Source: Blastococcus sp. TF02A-26
GTDB taxonomy: Bacteria > Actinomycetota > Actinomycetes > Mycobacteriales > Geodermatophilaceae
Length of the DNA: 64,000 nt
Reading direction: 5' to 3'
NCBI RefSeq assembly: GCF_003319125.1
Contig: NZ_QOHG01000015.1
Span: 58,143 to 122,142 of the forward strand
Shown: piece by piece, positions 44,270 through 51,811 of the stretch
How positions within the stretch are numbered: the stretch's first letter is position 1
Layout of the letters: every line of letters begins with the position of its first letter
Position numbers and translations under genes: made by a program
Notes under the pieces: generated by a model
What the model was told of the DNA's origin: nothing
The model's database searches: none
Seen by the model: only the letters and a program-made list of their open reading frames with translations

Positions 44270-46090
44270 TCAGCCGCGGCGGGAGCGGCCGCGCGGACCG
44301 CCCTGCCGGCCTCCCAGGGCCCGTCCCGCGGCACGGCCGGCGACCCGGCGGCCGCTGCCGGCGGGACGGCGGTCCCGCGCTCCGCCGCCGCGCCCGGCGG
44401 GGGCGCTGCACGGGCGGCAGGTGGTGAACCAGGGGGCGATCGCGGTGCCGCAGGCGGCGCACTTCCCGGACCGGCCCAGCGCGATGGCGTCGGGGAGCAG
44501 CTCGCTGATCATCTCGGCGCACTCCTCCTCGACCCAGGCGGCGTCGTCGCTGTCCAGGCCGGCGACGCCGGGGAACTGCCGGAGCAGGGTCTGCGCGTCA
44601 CGGGCGGCCGCGGCGGCCTGCTCGTAGTCCTCGACGGAGCCGCCGCGCGGCACGTCGGGGAGGATCGTCTCCGGGTCCACCCGCTGCCCGGCGGCGTGCT
44701 GCAGCGCCGCCTTGGCCAGCACCAGCCAGCGGGTGCGCCGGGGCGGGTTGTAGTCGATGGCCAGGTTGACCAGCCGCCACACGGTCTGCAGGTCGCCGAC
44801 CGCGCCGAGCGGCCCGCGCAGCAGGGGCAGCAGGGCGTGCACCCGCAGCACCAGGCTGGTGACGTCGTCGGCGGTCATGGCCTCGTCGCGGGTCGCGGCG
44901 CGGGCCCACGCCATCCAGCGGGTCAGCGCCTCGGGCAGGTCGACGGCCTCGGACGCGCCGAGGTCCTCGAGCTCCGGACGCAGCCGCGGTGCCCGCTTGG
45001 GGAGGTCGCTCATCGCGTCGCCGCGGGCGACGGCGGCACCGGTCTCCAGCAGGCCCACGCTCGGCCGCAGCCCCTGGACGCCGGTCAGCACCCCGACCGA
45101 GCCGTGCCCGGTCAGGCCGTAGCGGCCGGCGCGGCCGGCGATCTGGGCGGTCTCCCAGCTGCGCAGCGGGCGCACCTGCTCGCCGTCGAACTTCGTCGTC
45201 TCGGCGAACAGCACCGTCGTGGCCGGGACGTTGATGCCGTGGCCGATGACGTCGGTGGTCACCAGGACCTCGAACTCGCCGGTGGTGAAGCGCTCGATGA
45301 CCTCGCGGCGGGTCATCGGGGGCAGCGCGCCGTAGAGGACGCCGACCTTGCCGGGGCGGTGCTGGTCGAGCTCGGCGGCGACGGCGTAGACGTTCTTGCG
45401 GGAGAAGGCGACGACCAGGGTCTGCGGCCGCACGGTCGCGGGCTTCACCGGGGCGCGCAGCACGTCGAGCCGGGACAGCCGCTTGTGGTTGACGACGGTG
45501 ACCTGTTCGGCGTCGTCGACCAGCGGCTTGAGCAGCAGGTAGGCCTCGGCGGCGGAGATCAGGTGCATCTCCTGGTACTCGCCGGTGAGCACCAGGCGGG
45601 CCCAGTGGTGGCCCCGCTCGGGGTCGGCGATCCAGTGCGACTCGTCGAGCACCAGCAGCCGACCGCGCATGGGGGCCTTCTCCACGGTGCAGCAGACGAT
45701 CGGCGCGAACGGCTCGATCTCCTCCTCGCCGGTGGACAGCCCGACGGTGCCGGCCGGCAGGACGGCGGACAGCTTCTCGTAGGCCTCGTGGGCCAGCTGG
45801 CGCAGCGGTGCGGCGTAGACGCCGGAGCCGGCGGCGGCCAGGGCCTGCAGCGACTCGTAGGTCTTGCCGGAGTTGGTCGGCCCCAGGTGGAAGACGACGT
45901 GCTCCGGCCGCACCTCGCGCACCGGCAGCGTCGGCGCGGCGCCCTCGACCCAGGTCTGCTGGGCCAGCCGCTCCTCGCGGGCCGCGGCGCGGTGCGGGGA
46001 CAGGGGCCGGTCGGCGGCGGAGCGCTCCCGGCGGCGGGCGGTGGGGGACTGGGGGGAACTCGCAGACAGGGGGACGTCCTCGGGGATCAT
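44270..46090 (-). CDS. SUV3-like ATP-dependent RNA helicase
   Basis: 606 aa from ATG 46090. Helicase core: Walker A GPTNSGKTYESLQ (the SUV3-specific TNSGKT), Walker B LLVLDESHWIAD, motif VI QIAGRAGRYG. The C-terminal extension ends with a CxxC zinc pair (CAACGTAIAPWFTTCRPC) and a basic tail. SUV3 proteins unwind RNA for degradation with PNPase in mitochondria; bacterial homologues occur in actinobacteria and proteobacteria. Here DESH replaces the usual DEIQ. No RNase gene is adjacent. Confidence 0.85.
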   Translation of the reverse strand: MIPEDVPLSASSPQSPTARRRERSAADRPLSPHRAAAREERLAQQTWVEGAAPTLPVREVRPEHVVFHLGPTNSGKTYESLQALAAAGSGVYAAPLRQLAHEAYEKLSAVLPAGTVGLSTGEEEIEPFAPIVCCTVEKAPMRGRLLVLDESHWIADPERGHHWARLVLTGEYQEMHLISAAEAYLLLKPLVDDAEQVTVVNHKRLSRLDVLRAPVKPATVRPQTLVVAFSRKNVYAVAAELDQHRPGKVGVLYGALPPMTRREVIERFTTGEFEVLVTTDVIGHGINVPATTVLFAETTKFDGEQVRPLRSWETAQIAGRAGRYGLTGHGSVGVLTGVQGLRPSVGLLETGAAVARGDAMSDLPKRAPRLRPELEDLGASEAVDLPEALTRWMAWARAATRDEAMTADDVTSLVLRVHALLPLLRGPLGAVGDLQTVWRLVNLAIDYNPPRRTRWLVLAKAALQHAAGQRVDPETILPDVPRGGSVEDYEQAAAAARDAQTLLRQFPGVAGLDSDDAAWVEEECAEMISELLPDAIALGRSGKCAACGTAIAPWFTTCRPCSAPAGRGGGARDRRPAGSGRRVAGRAAGRALGGRQGGPRGRSRRG

Positions 46091-46216
46091 GGGCGGACCG
46101 GCAGGGAGCGCTCGCCGCGCGTGCGCCGGTAACAGTTGCACAGGGCAACGCCGGGACCGCCCGATCCATGCCCGGAGCGCCTCGGGACCCGTGCTCCTCG
46201 CCTGGCTGCAGGGGGC

Positions 46217-46247
46217 TTGACCTCGAGTCGGCTCGAGGCCCGATCCT
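46217..46247 (+). promoter_or_regulatory. MerR/SoxR-type promoter with palindrome in a 19-bp spacer
   Basis: TTGACC (46217-46222) and GATCCT (46242-46247) are 19 bases apart, too long for unaided sigma-70. The spacer begins inside the palindrome CCTCGAGTCGGCTCGAGG (46221-46238). This is the same architecture as the SoxR box of soxS. A MerR-family activator that twists the spacer is expected. It precedes the DrrAB-like exporter; no merR gene is in the window. Confidence 0.65.
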
Positions 46248-46345
46248 CGCCGTCGAGGAGAAAACGACTCGCCACCCGGTGAGTCCGGGGCGCAGATTCG
46301 GTCCTCACTCCCAGACGTGCTCCGACGAGTCCAGGCGAGGTCCCG

Positions 46346-47317
46346 ATGGCCACAGGCACGACGCTCGCGATCGAGGCGAGCGGCCTCCGCAAGTCCTACG
46401 GCGCCACCCGCGCCGTCGACGGGGTGGACCTCGCCGTGCCCGCGGGGGCCATCTACGGCGTGCTCGGGCCGAACGGCGCAGGCAAGACCACGACGATCCG
46501 CATGCTGGCGACGCTGATCGCCCCGGACTCGGGGAGCGCCAGCGTCCTGGGCCACGACGTCGTCGCCGAGGCCGACACGGTCCGGGAGCTGGTCAGCCTC
46601 ACCGGTCAGCTGGCCTCGGTCGACGAGGAGCTCACCGGCCGGGAGAACCTCGTGCTGCTCGGCCGGCTGCTCGGCTACTCGCGGGCCGCGGCCCGCACCC
46701 GCGCCGACGAGCTGCTCGAGGCGTTCGACATCGCCGAGGCCGCCGGCCGGCTGGTCAAGCACTACTCGGGCGGCATGCGCCGGCGGCTGGACATCGCCGC
46801 CAGCATCGTCGTCACGCCGCGGCTGATGTTCCTCGACGAGCCGACCACCGGGCTCGACCCGCGCTCGCGCAACCAGGTCTGGGAGATCGCCCGGGCGCTG
46901 GTCGCGGAGGGGACGACGATCCTGCTCTGCACGCAGTACCTCGAGGAGGCCGACCAGCTCGCCGACGGCATCGCCGTCATCGACCGGGGCCGGGTCATCG
47001 CGGAGGGGACCCTCGGGCACCTCAAGGCCTCCGTCGGCACCGGCGCACTCCGGATCCGGCTGCTCGACGGCGCGCGCCGGGCGGAGGCGGCCGAGCTCCT
47101 GGAGCGCGCCGTCGGAGCGGTGGTCCTGGACCCGGATCCGGCGGCGCTGTCGGTCCCGGCCGACGCCGAGCGGGCGGCGGTCGGCGTCGCCGAGCTGGCC
47201 CGGGCCGGCATCCCGCTGGCGCACTTCACCCTCGACCAGCCGAGCCTCGACGAGGTCTTCCTCGCCCTGACCGGCCGTACCGCCGACGACGAGACCCTCC
47301 AGGAGGACGTGGCATGA
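46346..47317 (+). CDS. ABC exporter ATPase, DrrA (daunorubicin resistance)-like
   Basis: 323 aa from ATG. Walker [10 protein letters not shown], signature YSGGMRRRL, Walker [14 protein letters not shown]. The C-terminal region ([20 protein letters not shown]) matches DrrA. DrrA with a DrrB-type permease exports hydrophobic drugs or lipids. Permease overlaps as ATGA. Substrate unknown; the SoxR-like promoter suggests induction by redox drugs. Confidence 0.88.
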   Translation: MATGTTLAIEASGLRKSYGATRAVDGVDLAVPAGAIYGVLGPNGAGKTTTIRMLATLIAPDSGSASVLGHDVVAEADTVRELVSLTGQLASVDEELTGRENLVLLGRLLGYSRAAARTRADELLEAFDIAEAAGRLVKHYSGGMRRRLDIAASIVVTPRLMFLDEPTTGLDPRSRNQVWEIARALVAEGTTILLCTQYLEEADQLADGIAVIDRGRVIAEGTLGHLKASVGTGALRIRLLDGARRAEAAELLERAVGAVVLDPDPAALSVPADAERAAVGVAELARAGIPLAHFTLDQPSLDEVFLALTGRTADDETLQEDVA

Positions 47318-48147
47318 CCGCGACGACCAGCGCCCCGGGCACCGACACCGCCGCCGTCCGGCGGGCCATCTCCTCGACCCCGCGGCCGCAGCGGCCGGGC
47401 CCGCTCTCGGCGGCGCTGACCTTCGGCTGGCGGGGCATGCTCAAGGTCAAGCACGTGCCCGAGCAGCTGCTCGACGCCACGGTCACCCCGGTGATGTTCC
47501 TGCTGATGTTCACCTACCTCTTCGGCGGTGCCATCGCGGGCTCGACCAGCGCCTACCTGGACTACACGCTCCCCGGCATGCTCGTGATGTCGGTGCTGTT
47601 CACGACCGTCTACTCCGGCGTCTCGCTGAACACCGACCTCACCAAGGGCGTCGTCGACCGGTTCCGCTCGCTGCCCATCTGGCGGCCGGCGCCCCTGCTC
47701 GGGTCGCTCCTCGGCGACAGCGTCCGCTACGTGGTCGCCGGCACGGTGATCATCGTCGTCGGCGTCGCGCTGGGCTTCCGGCCCGACGGCGGCGCGGTCG
47801 GCGCGATCGCCGCGCTGGCGCTGGTCGTCGTCTTCTCGTTCGGCCTGTCGTGGGTCTTCTCGGTCCTCGGCCTGCTGATGCGCTCGCCCAACGCGGTCAT
47901 GAACGCCGGCTTCATGGCGATCTTCCCGCTCACCTTCCTCTCCAACGTCTTCGTCGACCCCGCGACGCTGCCGGGACCGCTCGAGGCGTTCGTCGACGTG
48001 AACCCGATCTCGGTCCTGGCCACGGCGTCGCGGTCGCTGATGGACGGCGAGCCGGACGGCGTGGCGATCGTCGTCTCGCTGGTGGTGGCCGCGGCGCTGG
48101 CCGCGGTGTTCCTCCCCATCACCACCCGGCTGTACCGGAGCCGCTGA
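47314..48147 (+). CDS. ABC-2 permease, DrrB-like
   Basis: 277 aa, starting in the ATGA overlap. A basic Pro head, then six helices; the conserved ABC-2 segments [24 protein letters not shown] and [24 protein letters not shown] lie between helices 2-3 and 4-5. It forms an exporter with the upstream ATPase. Confidence 0.88.
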   Translation: MTATTSAPGTDTAAVRRAISSTPRPQRPGPLSAALTFGWRGMLKVKHVPEQLLDATVTPVMFLLMFTYLFGGAIAGSTSAYLDYTLPGMLVMSVLFTTVYSGVSLNTDLTKGVVDRFRSLPIWRPAPLLGSLLGDSVRYVVAGTVIIVVGVALGFRPDGGAVGAIAALALVVVFSFGLSWVFSVLGLLMRSPNAVMNAGFMAIFPLTFLSNVFVDPATLPGPLEAFVDVNPISVLATASRSLMDGEPDGVAIVVSLVVAAALAAVFLPITTRLYRSR

Positions 48148-48171
48148 CCCGGTCCGCCGGCCGGCCGGGGC

Positions 48172-48315
48172 TCAGCGCCGGGCGGAGATGGCGGCCAGCT
48201 CGTGGGCCGTCTCGACGGTGGGGGCGCCGGTGAGCGCCTGCTGGACGGCGCGCTCGGCGCGCAGGTGGGCGCGGTCGGCGCGGGCGCGGGCGAACGCGGT
48301 ACGGAATCTGGACAT
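48172..48315 (-). CDS. Very small Arg/Ala-rich protein
   Basis: 47 aa, MSRFRTAFARARADRAHLRA..., from ATG 48315 with AGAGGA seven bases ahead. One amphipathic basic helix. No family recognised. It is 19 bases downstream of the GNAT gene on the same strand, so probably its partner in the transcript. Confidence 0.55.
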   Translation of the reverse strand: MSRFRTAFARARADRAHLRAERAVQQALTGAPTVETAHELAAISARR

Positions 48316-48334
48316 GGTGGGTCCTCTCGAGGGG

Positions 48335-48835
48335 TCAGCCGGTCACGAGGGCCGGTCGGGGGGTGCCGATCGAGCCGTCGACGGCGCAGATGCCGTCCTC
48401 GCACTCGACGGACGCGGTGGGCAGGAGCCGGGCGACCAGCCGCAGCGCCGGGACGTTGTCCTCCTGGACGTCGGCCGTCAGCCGGCGCACACCGCGGACG
48501 GCGGCGAGGGCGACGACCTCGCGCATCAGCTGGCGGCCGAGGCCGAGTCCCTGCCAGTCGTCCTCCACCACGACGGCCAGCTCGGCGGAGCCGCGGTCGG
48601 TGGGGGAGCGGTCGTACCGGGCGACGCCGACCACCTCGTCGGCGACGAGGGCGACGACGGCCTCCCGGGTGTCGTGGTCGACGTGCACGAGCCGGCGGAC
48701 CGCGGCCGGCGGCAACGTCTGCACCGGGGCGTGGAAGCGGCGGTAGCGGGTCTCCGGTGACAGGCGTGGCCAGAGCCGGACCAGGCGCAGGAGGTCGTCG
48801 TCCCGGATGGGGCGGGTCGCCACGGGCAGGTGCAT
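48335..48835 (-). CDS. GNAT-family N-acetyltransferase
   Basis: 166 aa from ATG 48835 after AGGAGG (5-base spacer). Acetyl-CoA loop DDWQGLGLGRQLM (consensus Q/RxxGxG/A) and the preceding strand AELAVVVED. Shape and N-terminus (TRPIRDDDLLRLVRLWPRLSPETRYRRFH) match the Pat-like acetyltransferase domain of actinobacteria. It may acetylate protein lysines, or a small amine. Divergent from hxlR; both starts lie within 90 bases. Confidence 0.85.
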   Translation of the reverse strand: MHLPVATRPIRDDDLLRLVRLWPRLSPETRYRRFHAPVQTLPPAAVRRLVHVDHDTREAVVALVADEVVGVARYDRSPTDRGSAELAVVVEDDWQGLGLGRQLMREVVALAAVRGVRRLTADVQEDNVPALRLVARLLPTASVECEDGICAVDGSIGTPRPALVTG

Positions 48836-48846
48836 CGGAGCCTCCT

Positions 48847-48896
48847 GAGTTCGTGACCTGAACTCTGCTCCTCTGGAGGAGGTTCGTCAAGCGAAC
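48847..48896. promoter_or_regulatory. Inverted repeats between the acetyltransferase and HxlR genes
   Basis: GAGTTC (48847-48852) pairs with GAACTC (48860-48865), and GTTCG (48882-48886) with CGAAC (48892-48896). All half-sites share GTTC/GAAC. The second pair covers the -35 of the HxlR promoter, fitting autorepression. Confidence 0.5.
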
Positions 48897-48912
48897 TCAG
48901 GGTGTCTATGCT
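48884..48912 (+). promoter_or_regulatory. Leaderless promoter of the HxlR gene
   Basis: TCGTCA (48884-48889), then 17 bases, then TATGCT (48907-48912). The start GTG follows six bases later at 48919, so transcription likely begins at the start codon itself. Confidence 0.5.
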
Positions 48913-48918
48913 CTCGTC

Positions 48919-49365
48919 GTGAGCGAACTGCTGCTGGACCGGTCCCGGTGCTCCGTCGCCGGGACGCTGGCCGTCGTCGGGGAGAAGTGGACGCTGCTGG
49001 TGCTGCGCGAGGCCTTCCTCGGAGTGCGCCGGTTCGCCGACTTCCAGCGGATCCTCGGCGCCCCCAAGGCGGTGCTGACCGACCGGTTGGCCGGCCTCGT
49101 CGACCAGGGCATCCTCCGGCGGGTGCCGTACCAGGCCGAGGGCGAGCGGCAGCGCCACGAGTACCGGCTGACCCGCAAGGGGATCGACCTCTTCCCGACC
49201 CTGGTCTCCCTCATGGAGTGGGGTGACCGGTACCTCGCCGACGGCGATGCACCGCTCGAGATCGACCACCGCGACTGCGGCGCCCGGGTGCACCTGACCC
49301 TCACGTGCGACGCCGGCCACCCCGTCGACGGGGTGCGCGACGTGACCTCGGTCCGCCGCGGCTGA
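48919..49365 (+). CDS. HxlR-family winged-helix regulator
   Basis: 148 aa from GTG. CSVAGTLAVVGEKWTLLVLREAFLGVRRFADFQRILGAPKAVLTDRLAGLVDQGIL is the HxlR helix-turn-helix, with the conserved Cys near residue 11. A C-terminal extension with DCGARVHLTLTCDAGHPV is typical of the two-domain group. Members respond to aldehydes, disulfide stress or quinones. Inverted repeats ahead of it suggest that it controls its own gene and the divergent acetyltransferase. Confidence 0.88.
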   Translation: MSELLLDRSRCSVAGTLAVVGEKWTLLVLREAFLGVRRFADFQRILGAPKAVLTDRLAGLVDQGILRRVPYQAEGERQRHEYRLTRKGIDLFPTLVSLMEWGDRYLADGDAPLEIDHRDCGARVHLTLTCDAGHPVDGVRDVTSVRRG

Positions 49366-49377
49366 GCGACCGGCCGG

Positions 49378-49548
49378 TCAGGCGGGCTCGGGCACCCCGC
49401 CCGGGTCGCCACCGGGGTCCTCCGGCGTCGCCTCGATCGGCGGCGGCGGGAGCGGCTCCGGCGCGTCGGGGAGGAGCTCGCCGGGGTCGTCGGGCACCGG
49501 CTCGGTCGGATCGATCAACGGCTCCGGCTCAGGTACTGGCTCGACCAT
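49378..49548 (-). CDS. Small Pro/Glu-rich protein overlapping the TetR gene end
   Basis: 56 aa from ATG 49548, MVEPVPEPEPLIDPTEPVPD..., acidic with 40% Pro. It overlaps the last 20 bases of the TetR gene in another frame and stops just past the HxlR gene. High GC in third positions supports coding, but no ribosome binding site is visible and low-complexity frames are common in GC-rich DNA. Confidence 0.35.
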   Translation of the reverse strand: MVEPVPEPEPLIDPTEPVPDDPGELLPDAPEPLPPPPIEATPEDPGGDPGGVPEPA

Positions 49549-50143
49549 GGGTCGAGTCAACCAGCAGCGGGGCCACCATGCGGTCCACGTAGCCGGCCAG
49601 CAGGTCCAGATCGGCGCCGGCGATGGCACGGGTGCCGATCTGGTCGCGCAGGGAGGCGACGCCGGCCAGGAGGGCGGCCACCAGCTCGGCACGCAGCTCG
49701 GCGTCCGCCCCGCCCAGCCGACCGGCCAGCTGGGTGGTGAAGCCGGCGTGGATGCGGTCGCGGGCGATGGTGCGGACCAGCTCCTGGCCGGCACCGGCGA
49801 CGAGCGTGGCCATGCTGCTCGCCCGGGTCTCGGCGGGGGCGTCGGGGTCCAGGGCGCGGCGCAGCAGAGTGTGCGGCAGGTCGGGCAGCGGGGTGTCGGC
49901 GATGGTGCTGTCCGGCTCGGTCTGCGCCAGCGCCTCGACGAGCAGGGCCTCCTTGGAGCCGAAGTAGCGGTAGACCAGCGCCTGGTTGGCGCCCGCCGCC
50001 GCCGCGACGTCCCGGGTGCTGACCGCGGCGACGCCGTTCCGGGCGATGAGGGACCGCGCCGCGGACAGCAGCGCCTCCCGGGTCGCGGCCGCGTCGCGGC
50101 GGCGCGGCCCGTCCGCCGGCCCCGCCTGGTCGTCCTCGGTCAC
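49529..50143 (-). CDS. TetR-family repressor
   Basis: 204 aa from GTG 50143. The helix-turn-helix is VAAVSTRDVAAAAGANQALVYRYFGSKEALL (about 38-68). The ligand domain is Ala/Leu-rich. The gene diverges from the amidohydrolase at 50284, and the space between carries two palindromic sites flanking a promoter, so control of that gene is very likely. Confidence 0.88.
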   Translation of the reverse strand: MTEDDQAGPADGPRRRDAAATREALLSAARSLIARNGVAAVSTRDVAAAAGANQALVYRYFGSKEALLVEALAQTEPDSTIADTPLPDLPHTLLRRALDPDAPAETRASSMATLVAGAGQELVRTIARDRIHAGFTTQLAGRLGGADAELRAELVAALLAGVASLRDQIGTRAIAGADLDLLAGYVDRMVAPLLVDSTHGRAST

Positions 50144-50198
50144 CGGACCTCCGCCCGTCGTCGTCCTGCCGGAGCGGTCAGCGTAGTCCGCCGCCGCT

Positions 50199-50267
50199 CG
50201 ATGTAGTCATCTGTTGACTTGTCCGCGCGACCGGTTCTACCGTCCAAGTCGTCAGTTGACTACATCG
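50199..50267. promoter_or_regulatory. Twin TetR operators
   Basis: Arms 50199-50221 and 50245-50267 are inverted copies, 20 of 23 identical. Each contains its own palindrome: AGTCATCTGTTGACT (50205-50219) and AGTCGTCAGTTGACT (50247-50261). The first covers the -35, the second covers the expected start of transcription. Confidence 0.75.
50214..50243 (+). promoter_or_regulatory. Promoter of the amidohydrolase gene
   Basis: TTGACT (50214-50219), 18 bases, TACCGT (50238-50243). This close-to-consensus pair lies inside the twin operator. Transcription would start near 50250, giving about 34 bases of leader with GGGAGAGGA as ribosome binding site. Confidence 0.7.
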
Positions 50268-50283
50268 CGGGAGAGGACGGGTC

Positions 50284-51546
50284 ATGGACGTCGAGGACAT
50301 GATCATGATCAGCATCGACGACCACGTGGTCGAGCCGCCCGACATGTTCGCCAACCACGTGCCGGAGCGCTGGAAGGACCAGGCGCCGAAGTCGATCGTG
50401 GACGAGAACGGCTACGAGAAGTGGTGGTTCCAGGGCAACTCGATGGGCACGATCGGGCTCAACGCCGTGGTCGGCTGGCCGAACGAGGAGTGGGGCCTCA
50501 ACCCCGCGACCTTCGCCGAGATGCGGCCCGGCGCCTACGACGTCCACGCGCGCATCGAGGACATGAACCGCAACGGCATCCTCGCCTCGATGTGCTTCCC
50601 GTCGTTCGCCGGGTTCAGCGCGCGCTACTTCCAGGAGGCGAAGGACAAGGACCTCGCTCTGATCATGCTCAAGGCCTACAACGACTGGCACGTCGACGAG
50701 TGGTGTGCCGCGTACCCCGGCCGGATGATCCCGTGCGCGATCATGCCGGTCTGGGACCCGGTGGCGCTGGTCGCCGAGGTGGAGCGCGTGGCCGCCAAGG
50801 GCGTCAGGGCCGTCACCATGCCCGAGCTGCCGCACATCCAGGGCCTGCCCAGCTACCACGACCTGGAGTACTGGGGCCCGTTCTTCGAGAAGGTCTCCGA
50901 GCTGGAGGTCGTCGTCTGCCTGCACATCGGTCAGGGGTTCGGCGCGATCAACGGGGCACCCGGGGCGCCGCTGGACAACTTCATCATCCTGGCCACCCAG
51001 GTCTCCACGTTCGCCGCGCAGGACCTGCTGTGGGGGGGCGCGATGACGAAGTACCCGGACCTGAAGATCGCCTGGTCCGAGGCCGGCATCGGCTGGATCC
51101 CGTTCTACCTGGACCGCTGCGACCGGCACTACACCAACCAACGCTGGCTGGGCCACGACTTCGGCGGCAAGCTCCCCAGCGAGATCTTCAAGGAGCACTC
51201 GCTGGCCTGCTACGTCACGGACCCGACCGCACTCAAGGTCCGGCACGACATCGGGGTGGACATCATCGCCTGGGAGTGCGACTACCCCCACTCCGACGCC
51301 ATCTGGCCCAACGCCCCGGAGTTCGTGCACGCCGAGATGGCGGGCGCCGGCGTCCCCGACGACGAGATGCACCAGATCCTCTGGCAGAACACCACCCGGT
51401 TCTTCGGTCTCGACCCGTTCGAGCACATCGCCCGGGAGGACGCCACGGTCGGCGCCCTGCGCGCGCTGTCGCCCGACGTGGACACGCAGATTCGCTCCAA
51501 GCACGAGTGGCGCAAGCTCTACGACCTGCGGCAGCGCGCCCGCTGA
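50284..51546 (+). CDS. Amidohydrolase-2 family protein (ACMSD-like TIM barrel)
   Basis: 420 aa from ATG, 9 bases after GGGAGAGGAC. SIDDHVVEPPDMF at the N-terminus replaces the usual HxH with DxH; then LHIGQGF (His), and WECDYPHSDAIWP with the metal Asp. This is the amidohydrolase-2 group (ACMSD, gamma-resorcylate decarboxylase, often beside TetR in steroid or phenolic breakdown clusters). It decarboxylates or hydrolyses an aromatic acid; substrate unknown. TetR control fits a catabolic gene. Confidence 0.85.
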   Translation: MDVEDMIMISIDDHVVEPPDMFANHVPERWKDQAPKSIVDENGYEKWWFQGNSMGTIGLNAVVGWPNEEWGLNPATFAEMRPGAYDVHARIEDMNRNGILASMCFPSFAGFSARYFQEAKDKDLALIMLKAYNDWHVDEWCAAYPGRMIPCAIMPVWDPVALVAEVERVAAKGVRAVTMPELPHIQGLPSYHDLEYWGPFFEKVSELEVVVCLHIGQGFGAINGAPGAPLDNFIILATQVSTFAAQDLLWGGAMTKYPDLKIAWSEAGIGWIPFYLDRCDRHYTNQRWLGHDFGGKLPSEIFKEHSLACYVTDPTALKVRHDIGVDIIAWECDYPHSDAIWPNAPEFVHAEMAGAGVPDDEMHQILWQNTTRFFGLDPFEHIAREDATVGALRALSPDVDTQIRSKHEWRKLYDLRQRAR

Positions 51547-51565
51547 GGCACCGCCGAGAGGCGCT

Positions 51566-51615
51566 CGGACGACACGACCCCTCCTGCCGGGTGGCACGGG
51601 GGGTCGTGTCGTCCG
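51566..51615 (+). terminator. Perfect 16-bp hairpin after the amidohydrolase gene
   Basis: CGGACGACACGACCCC (51566-51581) pairs exactly with GGGGTCGTGTCGTCCG (51600-51615). The 18-base loop holds a small inner hairpin (TGCC/GGCA). It begins 20 bases after the stop. Confidence 0.75.
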
Positions 51616-51811
51616 TGTCGTGCGCCATGATGGTGCGTACGGCTCTCCCGATCCGGGCATCGTCCGTGGGCCCGCCGCACCGGCACCGCGCCGGGTCCCT
51701 CCGGGACCCGCCGGTCCCCGGGGAGCCGTTCCGGGACGTCGTCCGTCCCGTCCGGAGGACGGTCGCGGCATGCCGCCGCAGCCGCCGCCGGGCAGTTCGA
51801 AGGAGGAGTAC

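Noticed and set aside
42810..44627. 605-aa plus-strand frame over DUF3068
   Set aside because: Antisense to a gene with matching domains; composition typical of a shadow frame.
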